DNA of 64,000 bases from Enoplolaimus lenunculus (Eukaryota; Nematoda; Enoplea; Enoplida; Thoracostomopsidae): contig JASANG010001227.1 of NCBI GenBank assembly GCA_030248215.1, forward strand, positions 309,672 through 373,671. Direction: 5' to 3'. This document shows positions 26,454 through 39,000 of this stretch, piece after piece. Position numbers and translations under genes: made by a program. The notes under the pieces are model-generated. The model made no database searches, was not told where the DNA came from, and saw only the letters and a list, made by a program, of their open reading frames with translations. How positions within the stretch are numbered: the first letter of the stretch is position 1; every line of letters starts with the position of its first letter.

Positions 26454-29400
26454 TCATTTCCCTTTTCCAACCTCACCCGCATCCGAACTTCCTGTGACAG
26501 TTGTTGTCCGTTGCATCCCCGCCAGACTTCCAGACGCCGGCAAAAGTACCGTTCCCCCACTTTGCAGTTGTTGTTGTTGCTGGTAGACATCCATATCTGA
26601 GTTTGTCTGCGGTTGCCCTCCTGTCATGGTAGAGTCAGTCTGTTCAACAACACCTGCTGATATTGGAACAGTCACTGATATTCCAGCAGTCGATGACATT
26701 GCTTCGACTGGAGTTGCAACAAATCCTCCACTGCAAACCGTTTGTGGATGATGTAACGCTGAATGATGTTGTTGTTGTGGTACCGAAACACTGCTAAACA
26801 AATCAATAAAAAAGCAATTAGGATATTGCTTTACTTCTGCGGTGCCGTCTGTCACCGTTCGGTATTACACGCGAAGAATTCGCGTGCAACACCGCAAGGT
26901 GACGGATAATAACGGACGGCGCCGAATGACATTAAAATTTTTAAAAGTGTAAATAGTGCCACCCTTAACACCTCAGCTTAATAACTTTCCGTAACAAGTA
27001 GCGGCCTGAAGTGTGCTCAGCCAAAATCCTTCATCATCATAGAGCTGGCTGTAAACATTTAAACGTCCCGTTTTTCAACGGCTCAATCGAAAAATTCCTG
27101 ACGGCGTCGTGCAATCAGAATTTAAAAATGTACCGCTAAAGATACTGCTTAGGTTTGCATGTATACGAACAAATTTTGAGGCAAACAAGAGAAAAATGGT
27201 AATGAAAACATCGTAACCGAAACAACAAAAATCCAAGCGTAATATTTCTTTTACTAAAATGCCTTGCAAAATTGTCATGTTTGGGTAAGGTATAGTTAAT
27301 GTAGCTTACTGGAACGCAATGAACCAGCTTTTTCAACATCTGAGGAGGCGTCCATATTGATGTAGCGGGCCTCTTGTCACATGTGGACCAAGGTTTTTAC
27401 TTACATCGAAGGTATCGGAGACTGTGTTGCAACATTGCCAGGTCCAACTGAGGAGTGCGGATTTCCACCACGAACAACAGCTTGTAACGATGAGGATTGT
27501 TGTGGCGCTGCGAGCAACTGAAAACTTCCAGCATGACGCCGTGACTGAAAAAACATTCAATCGATATATATCAAACTGAAAAATATCTACGTAACATAAC
27601 CATTATACGCAATTTACAAAAACTACAATAGTCAACCAATATCACAATGTAAATAATAGCGTTATACTCGTCGGGTGGCGCCATCTTGCGTCGTATGGTG
27701 CCGTAAGTCACATTTTTTCGTTTATAGCTATGTATCCACGGGCATACGGCAATTCGTGTCCAATAGTAGAGCGCTACCCTAACAATGAAAAATGCAAAAA
27801 AATTAAGTAACAAGTGTGGTATTGCTATAATTAAATATTATAAAAATGTTACTTATAATACTCATTGGCTGGGTGTCTGAAACCATACTTAAGTACAACT
27901 TAGTACTTAAATACGTGCTAAATCAGTACTTAACCACTTTGTCGCTTTAAAACCGTCCTTATGTTAAGGAAACACTTGAGTCACCGTTAAATTTGATAGG
28001 TTACAAATTATCCATTCAGGCATACTATTATGGTCTAATTGAAATTGTAGACTATTGGTGCCTCCTTAATATAAGGCAAAACTATTACTTTCTCGTTATG
28101 ACAATGGCTGACATTTGGTGTTTATTTGTTTTTGCTCGAAAATTTAAATGTTTACTTTAGTCGGCGATTTAAGTAATATTACTTAGTATAACTCAAGAAA
28201 TACTTAAGATTTCAGAATCTCAGCCAAATCTCTACGTGCAATTGTATCTTACCTGTGTTAGGGTTGTAAACCGAGGCAGACCTTGTCCAGTGTTTGTTCC
28301 TGTCGCATGTGTGCCTCCACGATTAGAAATCATCATCTGATTTTGTTGAAAATGTTGGTGTTGTTGTTGCAGATGTGGCGAACGCGCAACGATATTACGG
28401 CTCTGAAAAACCATTATCGGCTAACATAATACACTCAAAGTGACAAGTCCAACTTACATTGATTGCATAGCTCGGGTTTACTTACCTTTAAACAATCATA
28501 ATACCGCCTAAAATACTAAAACACCTTTTCCATTGAGTTGAAATTACCAATAGCAGACACAGTTTGACCTACCGAAGTTGCGACAATTGGCTGATTTTGA
28601 GCACTCGACATTACAACAGGGCGAAGCAAATCAGCCGAAACCAAAACGCTTCCGCTGCCAATATTCTGCATAAAAAATAGAATAAAATGTTTAGAAAATC
28701 AAAAACAGCAATACAGATAGAGTAAAAACAACAGCACGGACGGCAATGTACATAAAACAGCAACTGAACACAAAATTCATTACTGTTCCAAAAAGTACGT
28801 ATCTGAAAAATTAATGAACATTAAAATAAACTGGAAATATCGTATTCGAATGGGCCAAAATCATTTAAGAAAGACCTTCGAAGGATACGACCTTTTAAGT
28901 TTTAGGCACATCTCGGAGTCAAATCTCCCTAAGAATCATAGTTGTTTCTTAGAGCGATTTGACTCCGACAGCATATATCTGGCAATAGGCCCTTAGTGAT
29001 TTTATGTTATAACTCATTATGTCTAGTAGCACTTAGGGCTTTTCAACTAAATGACAAGCGCAATCTGCGCAGTGTTAGGTCCGAAAACTGAAATTGTGTA
29101 AAAATGTCTCTTCGGATCATTTGACTCCAAGCCGACGCAACGCTCTTTGTTTCTTTCGTTGGCTCAATTCAACTAAGTTTATGCATCACTAACTATGTAT
29201 GTATTTTCACCCCAGTATACTTCTAACCAATTTCAATCTTACAGTTTACCAAAAAAATACAAAATTAAAATTCAAGCACTCGCTCTACCTATATACCTGT
29301 TGTCCGGTTGCCATTGACCCAGGCCCTGCAATTTGAATTTTCTGTCGACCTTGAAGCCCACCGAGACCGCCTACTATCCCTGACGGACCAATCACATCGG

Positions 29401-32400
29401 CCCCTGTCACGCTTACTAACCCTCCACCCGTCCCTGTAGACCGTACGCGAACTTGTGACGACGGATATGACTGCTGTTGTTGTTGCGATTGCGACCCTTG
29501 CAAGACAACTTGTTGTATACTACTCGTAAGCCTTTGTTGTTGTGTTAGTGCCGCCGAATCCTGTTGACCAACAACTACTCCACCAGTACCCATAGAGCTT
29601 GCTCCGGTAGCGATACCCGGTCCGGTTCCTATACTATTTCGGCCCACAGTGGCTACTCCGCTAGGTGGAGTTGGGCCAAAAAATGACGGAGGGCCACCTC
29701 CGGCGACTGAAAAAGGTCCAGGACCACTCGCTGTCGACTGACTGGATTGTGGCTGAAGTTGTGTTGCGCCAATTATTATTCCATCGCTGCCAACCGCCTG
29801 TAAACCATCACAAAGTTGATGTCAATAGGCAATTTGGAAAATGACAATATACTGCATCTCGAAGTCAAAAGTCTACAAAATACCGTTCAAAATTTAATTT
29901 AGTACCGCTTTTTGAATAACTTTTCAGTAATTAAAGTCGTTAATTCACCGGCCAGTTTCCAGCAAATGCTAACCTTATTTTGTTGTCTCGACATCTGAAC
30001 ATTTGACGCCACCTGTCCGGTGTGCCTACTAACATACGAAGGCGCTGCATATTGTGATATACTTGCACCAGGGATACCACCAACCAAACCAGACCGCGAC
30101 TGTAGAGAACCGGCTAAAATTCAACGTAAAGGGTCCTGCTAAATGAGAAAACAGGATCGGAAATGGTAGAAGGCATAAACTATGTAGATCAACTGAACCA
30201 AAGCTTGACAAGCCTGTGACCTCAGTGTAGTAATAATTCAAACGTTCTGTTAACGAGGAAAATTGTTAAATTCTAGTCCAACATGCAAATTTTCGATGGC
30301 GAGTACTTGCAGCTACAACTTGTGCGTGCAACTACTGTTCAAAGCCCCATTCACTAAACAACTTGCAGCTGCAAGTTCTCGCTGCAAAACTTTGCACGTC
30401 TGAATAAGGCTTTAACCGTTACCCGACTTTTCGCCAATGTATTGCATTTTATCCAATTGGTGATCAGTCTTTCTAAGCTTTTGCACTTGGCTATTTCTTT
30501 CCAAATCCTAGCTTGACTTTACAAATAGCATATGTATCAGCTAGCTTCTTCACAAACTCGCTACTAACTAGCGATGCGTACTAAATACAGCTGAGAATAG
30601 GATTCTTTATACTATTAGCAATATCTAATTTCTCATTTTAACTTTAACGTCAACTAGTTGTCTCGAACAAAAGTTTGATCTATTCTCTACTTACATACAA
30701 TCGCTGCTGCTGGATTTTGCATCGGCAACTTATGAGCCAATCCTGGCCCGCTAGCGACAGACACAAGTCCACCCGAACTGGAACTCGCGCCACTATGGCT
30801 ACTGCCAGGTTTTCCCAGCAATCCGCCAAACGCTACACGAGACTGAAATAATAATTGAAAAAATAAAACAAACAACACTTAAAAGCAATAAACATAATAA
30901 TGTAGTATTAATAGTGTTTTCAAACCATCTATTTTTGACTATATATGAATAATAGCAATATAAAGTAGAAAATCTAAGTAACTGTTGTTGCGATCTGTCC
31001 CACTCTGAAACTTTTACACCACTCAAATTTTGTCTGCTTACTCCTGTAATACCAGCTTGCGTCGAATGCAACGAGTATCCACTCGGAGTCATTTGTTGTG
31101 TTGGCAGCGTCGACATCACTTGTTGTTTTTGTTGAGCTTGATGAGCAGCAGCTTGTTGCTAAAACCACACGTAGGGAGCCACCGAATATTAATTTTACCG
31201 AATACCGAAACTGGATCCGGATAGTGAATTTGTTACCGACACCAGATACCGGATATAGCATCTAAACTTGTGCACAATTTGAAGCATTTCAGTTACGCAA
31301 TATATGTTTACTGAATTAGAATTAAATGTTAGCTTGAATTTTTCATTCTTACTTCAATATATACCAAAGTTTGAACTGTTTGACTTATCCAGAACTGCAA
31401 TAGCAACAAGGTGTTATTAACGGACACTTGTAAAAAGCAGTTTTATGAAATTTGGGACGACCACAGTAAATGTCCGGCATTCGGCAGGTTTATACCGCAT
31501 ACGGATAACGGTTTTTGACAGTGATCGTTTTTCGTCGATACGACAAGAAAGGCTCAGAAGAGAAATAGCTGCAAAGCTAAATGATAACTTCTAAATAAAT
31601 TAATTTGAAATAATATGTTGAGAACGTCGTTGTTAGAAATATATAGACATATATGTGCAGCAATTGGAATTATGCCAAAAAGTACTCAAAATATTATCAA
31701 AACACACGAAAACCGTCCAACCACCTGTTTCTGTCTTTCAATGCGAATTTTTTCTTCACGAAATTCGAGAATCTGAGACGGATTGTATGGCAGTTCGTAG
31801 TTGACATTTATCGCAGACAGAAACGTCATTTGTTTATCGTGATGTGATACTTCTGGTGCAACTGAAATTAGACAAACAAAACAATATTCTAAAGCAACCC
31901 ATGCGAAAAAGATCAAGAATTATCAAATCCTTGAAAAACAGTTGCTTGGCTATTCATCAATTTGTTAACATTAATCTAACTTTTGTACCTATTTCGTTAG
32001 AGTACATACAGCTGCATCGGGGTACATGTAACCAAAAAAATATGTTTTGGCGTTTAAGGAAAAAAGGTTGGTCACGCGACGACGACGCGAATTTCATACT
32101 TCAGCACAGTCATTCTGTGAATTATTCCAGGAAGTTTTTGTAGTCTCGTTAAAAACGTAAGTTTTGACCCGCTCGTGATTTCAAAACCGTAGAATCTGCT
32201 CGTGAAAATATGATTAATTTTGAATATACATCCATGCGAGAAATGCGACTGAAGTGAGAAAATTTCTCGAATTATCTGTTTTGGAATAACTGATAATAAA
32301 ACAGAAATGGTCAGTATTGCGCCGTTCACAATAAGAAATTTTGCTTGGGCACAGAAAATGTCATATGGTAGGGTTAACGAGTTGCAAATTTGAAATTTGC

Positions 32401-33035
32401 CACTCGTTAACCCTACCGTAACACTTTTTCCGTTAACTCTACCCTAACACGTGTCACAGAGCACTTTGTGACACGCGTTCCGGTAGGGTTAACACTAATC
32501 CCGACAAAATTTCACATACACAAACACAACACATACAATTTACGTGCAATTAAATTGTTAGACATATATATTGTGTGTGTCTCTGTTGTTCGAGCATTAA
32601 GGTAAAGTTAACAGTTTGCCACTCGTTAACCCTACCCTATGACATTTTCTGTGCCCAATCAAAATTTCTTATTGTGAACGGTGCATATCTGAAACGAAAT
32701 CACTTTTTGTAGAAAAGTTGTGTCTAAGAACGACCGGATTTATGTTGTGCAAAAATTATTTTTGTGGGCAAATGCTTTGCGCAAAAACCCCTGAGCTGCA
32801 CATTTTGTCTTTCTAAGCCGAAAGATTTAAAACACTTGCGCCACCCGGTTCAAGTTAGCTCAATATCTCTTAAAATTTAAACAAAGCCTACTATAAGTCT
32901 GCTCAAGACGATTCGTTGATTGCTGTCCAGCGCGAAGAATATGTCCAAAGCGTTCGCCAATTAGCCGTTCCAGTGACTGCTTTCCTTCCTGTTGGTACAA
33001 CTGCGCTGTCTTCATCCGACTTTTTTTATTGAAAC
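26454..33035 (-). CDS. Domino exons 30-39: Gln/Gly/Ser-rich C-terminal tail
   Basis: Exons 32892-33035, 31725-31861, 31042-31158, 30699-30842, 29974-30099, 29297-29797, 28573-28665, 28253-28402, 27405-27544 and 26454-26793. The first two keep helical conserved sequence ([38 protein letters not shown]). The rest is low-complexity Gln/Gly/Ser/Val. Q-runs are short (QQQQQ), unlike the long runs of EP400. Most internal exons are phase 0 at both ends and multiples of three (31042-31158, 30699-30842, 29974-30099, 29297-29797, 28573-28665, 28253-28402), so they could be skipped without breaking the frame. Confidence 0.9.
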
Positions 33036-36000
33036 CTATAAAGCAATTAAAAATATATAGTTAAATTACATTAAATTAAAAATTTATCTTGTCTACACCG
33101 CATGCATTTTCGACAGAGTCGAAAGACACTCCCTAGCTCAGCGATAACTCATCTTCATCGAACTATAGCCTACACTTTAAACCGTCTTCAGCACAAAATT
33201 TTCTCACACAAAAACCGGACCGCTGAACGTAACTGTGTTTGATGTAATAAGTGGTTGTGGAAGTATTCTAAATTAAAAACCACGTCTTGAAAACATGAAC
33301 ATCCACATTATCAAAAACACGGACCTGCCATTTTACAACACCAAATTCCCGATACTATCCAAAACCCAGCCATAACCCTTTTCTCTGAACCCATACCAGA
33401 CGATAAATGTGCAAAACCAAACTTCTAGAAAAAAATATCAGACCAAAAGCAGCAAAGCCCAACCCTGGTGGAGAAAATAACCACCCCCGAAGCTATCGAT
33501 AACTCACTCATCTCAGACTGACTGGACGCGGATGATTTCCTGCCACCGCCACCAGCGCCACCTTTCCGACCGGACTCATTAACGGCTGGTACGAGCCGGC
33601 CTTCGTCTCTTGGCTGAATATGCTTTTCGAATCGCGCCCGGCATTGGGCGGCGGATCGAAAATGCATTGAGGCCGCATGAACGGAACTCGCGACTAAGTC
33701 CCAGTTGAGCGTTTGTCCAACCTGACGCATCGTGAAAACGTTTCCAACTTGCGCCACGTTGTGATAGTCGTGCAGGGTCTAAAATAAAGAAGTTACCACG
33801 TTTCGACACCGGATGTAACAACGCAGTTTGACTTGTATATTATCACTTGCAGGATATTTAACAGTTATTTATTTGTGGAACTATAATAAATCACATTGAA
33901 CTTTGTTCGGGCTCACAGAAGTAGCATGAGCAACATAATATCATGACGTAAATCAAAATTCTATATGACCAACCTGAAGCAAAACATAATCCTCGTGCAG
34001 ACCCCAATCAGCACCGCTGTCAGTTCCTCCTCCGCCACCAATCGCAGCGACAGATCCGGCGGACGCTGTCAAATGGCCAACACCAATCGGGACTCGACCG
34101 GCAACAGACGCCAAAACCGTCGCCGCCGACCCAACAGCGGCATCATCATCGACGGCGGCTGCCATCAATGACGCCGCCGATCCTCGACCGCCTGTTCTGC
34201 TAATGCCGCCGATTGATGTCGGCTGATCGACGATAGCAGCGGAGACTGCGCCACCGACGGCCGTAGTCAAGGACGCCAGACTAGACGTTGATACATTTCG
34301 GCCGCCGCATTTCAACGTCGACGCAGCCAAACTTGACGACGGCGTCACATTAGGAATGATGCCAACGTGATGTTGAGGGCAATCGAATAGCGACCGTGGG
34401 ACAAATGCTGTTGTTGACGATGGAACATTTCCAGGTTGTACTCTGACACCACTTGAATCGACACCTATTTCTGATAGCTGGCGTTGCACAGAGTCGCCAG
34501 ACGTCAAATATGACCCACTTGCGGTAGCACCTAATTTGCTATAGTGTAATCCGCTACGTTGAAGCAAAGTGCGACCTGAAACGAGAATAAACTAAGCGAT
34601 TCAAGAATTGCTAAAGTGCAGCAAACATTATTGAGTATGATTTTATAGATAACGCAAAAATACGCTGCTGGATACTTCAATTCCACGAGGTTGTATCTAC
34701 GACCGGCTTAACGCTTTACATGTAACTGTCTCAACTGAACTATGCTTTTGTACTCTCCTAGTGGACTCATAGTGGTTTGTAGAAAAGGTAAAAATCACAT
34801 TCTGGTTGTTTGTATCAAAATAATACCCCGCATAGCAACCCAGCATAGCAATTGGCATGTTTTATAAACATTTATTGGAAACATCGAGCATACGACGACA
34901 GTGTTTTTGCTACGACCCCCGCCACTTACGATGCTTTGATATATCGTGCGCTTTGCCCGCACGATTGACGCGACCACTGCCTGCCGCAATCCGATTTGCT
35001 TCTCTCGCCGCCGCTGCCTGTCGCATATCTTCTTCGATTCGTGCGTTCACATCGGCCACTGCCGCTTTGCTCAACTGATCGTAGTCGAACGATGATGACG
35101 TTCCAACGCCAGCACCGGCCTGCGAAAATTCGACACTGCCACAAATCGCTGTCGCAGTTGACGGCGACATTGCATCACTATCGCCACCGCCGATTGTCTC
35201 GGCTACAATTTGTCGCGGTGAAGGGTGCGACGACTGATAATCGTCATCGTCGTCAACTGTCGAGGCGACGTCTAATCGACGGCGTCGACGACGGCGATTA
35301 GCGGCGTCCAAGTCCTCGTTGTTGTCATTGTCATCGCCGCTTGTAGAGTCGCCAACGGTCGATGCCGGTTGTTGACGCTGGTCCGCACCAACGATATTAC
35401 CGTCGATGCCAACGTCGTGGTCATAGCGATCAGCGTCGTACGGTGACGCTTGTCGTGGTCGTGACGGAAGAGCTGGCAACAAATGTTCCGGAATCGGCGC
35501 GAGTGTATCGTACATCGCGTCAAGACAATGATCTTCGTAGATCTCTGAGTCGCCGTACGCGTCGTCCGTGCCTGAATCGGACGGTGGCGGTGTTGGCGGC
35601 ATCCATATCTTGAAAAATATAAAACGAAAATATATAAATTTTCAAAGAATTATTTCTTAAAAATACTTTTAATTTTTAAAATTTGGAACGCGAAATGCAC
35701 CTAAAACAGAGCGGATCCGAAACAAGATTTCGGATGCGACCTTGGTTAAAAATTCAATCTTTAAACTTCATAACGCTAAAAAACTTTACAGAAACAACGT
35801 ATAAAATATCAAGTCATAACAGTTGATACACAACGCAGTCAAGACGAATTTCATTAGCAAACTGTAAACCAAACTTTGTCAGCCATAGTAATGAAACTAC
35901 AAACGCATCAATGCACAGACAAACTTACTCCCATTACTTTTGTCGGATCAGTAGGGCAAAACATCTAAAACAACAAAATAAATTATATATATATGTATAT

Positions 36001-39000
36001 ATAACCCTAGACAAAAATAACAACTTGGGAGACGAGATGGGGACTCAGTCCCGTAAATCCATCCCTGGCTGCGCCCGTGACGATGACAAACGATCAGCAC
36101 ATCCGAAATTTTGAAAGGATTCTATAGAGGTTAAAACCTCGTGTTTAGGAAATTCCAGATGCGGATTATCATATTCAATGAACTAAATATGCCATAGTTT
36201 CTAATACCTAAGTACGCTGGCGAATATTCATTCGAACTACGTTTCAATGACAAAACTGCAATCAACAGGTATAATTTCATTTATTCAATCAAGAACGAAA
36301 GCGCTTTTAAACGGAATTAGGATAGTGAAAGTATTTTTCCCTGCTGAAACCGAGTTTGATTGTACAGTACTAACAGCAACATTTTTTGAAATGACCATAT
36401 GTCCCACGATAAAATTGGTTTCCATTTGCTCAATGCGGGGGATCAGATCCCTAATTCCACTGCGGAATTTAGCGACCGACCCGACCTACCTTTGGTTCAG
36501 TAGTTTTTAAATTTAACTTTGTCCACCTGCACAAGGCTCTTTTCAAACCCGTCATCCCAACTGTGCCGTAAAGGGGTGGGCTTTGATGGGGATCAGATCC
36601 CTAATTCCACTGCGGAATTTAGCGACCGACCCGACCTACCTTTGGTTCAGTAGTTTTTAAATTTAACTTTGTCCACCTGCACAAGGCTCTTTTCAAACCC
36701 GTCATCCCAACTGTGCCGTAAAGGGGTGGGCTTTGATTCATGAATTCAAAATTCGAAACTATCGGTGATTGGACTGCGCCAAAATATGCTTGCATACACA
36801 AAATCCACGATCACTCTTGCGTAAATGGATCCCAACCAAAAACTTGTTCTTGCAGTATTTGTAACCCACCTGACTTGCGACAATGATTTTTTCACATGTA
36901 AACAAGTCAAAACACCGTAGAAGTTTAGAATATTCTGATTGCCGTTTAACTTCAAGAACAAGTTTGATGGGTCCAAATACTGCATGATATCAACAAGTCA
37001 AAGGCAGTGGGAACCATTTACTGATAGTACATAGTACAATGTAATATAATAAATTGTTAACACACATTATCATTCGTCATAGCTAAAATTTCCATTTCAG
37101 AAATATATCAACTTCATTAGTATAAATTTTTTGCCTATACATAGCAGTAGATTAACTTACAAAGTCAATGAAAGTGACGGTTTTTTACTACTCAAGAAAA
37201 ATAAATAGCTTCAGCGCTATAAAAATGCATCATTTTGTAACCAAAACTACATAGCTACAAACTTAACATTAATGAACCTTAACTCCAACCAAGAGTGGAT
37301 GATGTCCACCTTGGAAAAGAGTGTGCAACTGCTTGGGCTGTGCATGGTACTAAATGTACCAGCACGCGTTGCATTTTTATTCGACCCCCCTCAATTAGGG
37401 GGGTTTAAGCAAGAGATTAACAATAAAGTATGCTTCAGTACACCTACCCCCCTCATTTAAGGGAGATCAACTATGTTGTTCAATCACACTATAATGCTAT
37501 TGTCTTAATACATCTACCCCCCTAAACAAGGGGGGTAGGCCAAAAACGCAACGCGTACCGGATACATTCTTTAATACACAGAATGTACCCAGTTGCACAC
37601 TCTTGTTATAAAGAGTGATCATCCACTCTTGGTCCAACCAATAAATCATTTGCTTGTCTCGAACCTATAAAGTTCAGAGCCAGATTTACACTGGAAAGAA
37701 ACCGAGTTATTTTTGTCGCTTTAAACCCGTCAAGAATACTCAATTCAGCAGGTTGACGCATGAGCGCAATCATGGGTGTTTACGGGGCAAAACCAATTTT
37801 GGATTTTTGTCTGGGTTTTTAGATCTTTTTCAGCTGGCAAAACAGACCCCACTTCAAAATTTTTATGGACCTCACTTCAAAATTTTTATGCCACGTAAAC
37901 CCCCGCCCTGGTTCCAAAATCATGGCGGGGCGCCTGGCTTGACGTACACTGTGTTTTCAACCTTATTCCTCAACATAACCTCTATTATCTGTTAGTCTCC
38001 GCCAACTGCTGACTTCGAATTTTCTCAAATAAATTGCCACTCTCCGAAATCGAATATTTTTCTGCGTCGGAACTTCCGTGGCCGTCAGACCCGTTTCCAT
38101 CAATTCCCAAAGCATCACTAGCCTTGTGCGTTGCTCTTCTGATCGTTAGCTCTCTAACAACGTCCACCTCCATGCTGATTCCACCACAAGCACCCTCGGC
38201 CTTTGTTGCTCCAATCCTATAAACACTCGGACCTGTTTCACTCCCCCTCTCATTTTCCAGAACATTTCTATCACCACTCCTAGTTTTCTTCCGCTCTATG
38301 TCATTACCAACAGTTTTACCCCCAAGTTTCTCATCCTTCAGCACCGTCAACACATCTCTCTGTCGCTTTGACCTTAAACCTATCTCAACCTCACTGGAGG
38401 CAGCCTCATTTGTTACCTCACGCCAGGCCCTTCTCACAGAAGATTCCTTCATAACCTCGTCAGAGCCTTTCTTCAAATCATCACCCCATTTAACAGTTAC
38501 ATTCTGATACACAACCGGTCGATAGTGATTAAGCCTCGCTCTAATCGCAGACGCTCGTTGGGGTCTCCGGGTCCCATCTGCTTGACCACAACTGTCATTT
38601 CCAGTAGACAAAACCTTCGTCCGAGAACTATTAGGTCCGTCTTCATCGTTGCCACCAACATCGTTAAGCCTTTTACCCCTACTAGGACGAGGCGTACTTA
38701 CCTTGCTTCCCGTTCCCGACCGAGTTATTCTCGTTGGCGAACATTCAGCCGTCCTATCCGTCCTGGATGATTTCGTCACCAGGACAGGTCCGTTTTGCGA
38801 ATAACGCAACGGCTCTCTGTAACGCTTTAACGATGCACTCCCTACAGCGCCTCCACAGGCACCTCGTGGCGACTTCAGCCGACTGGCGACTGTGTCAATT
38901 TTTACGGAAGGAGATCCTTGGCTACCGGTAGCGGAAGGAATGCCTTTGCTACCTGAAGCAGACCTTCTTTGGCTACCGGTAGCTGAAAGAGTGGCTCGTT

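Noticed and set aside
35272-35613. Histidine/arginine-rich ORFs overlapping domino exon 27
   Set aside because: Shadows of the GC-rich coding exon; the - strand frame has EP400 homology and correct splice phase.
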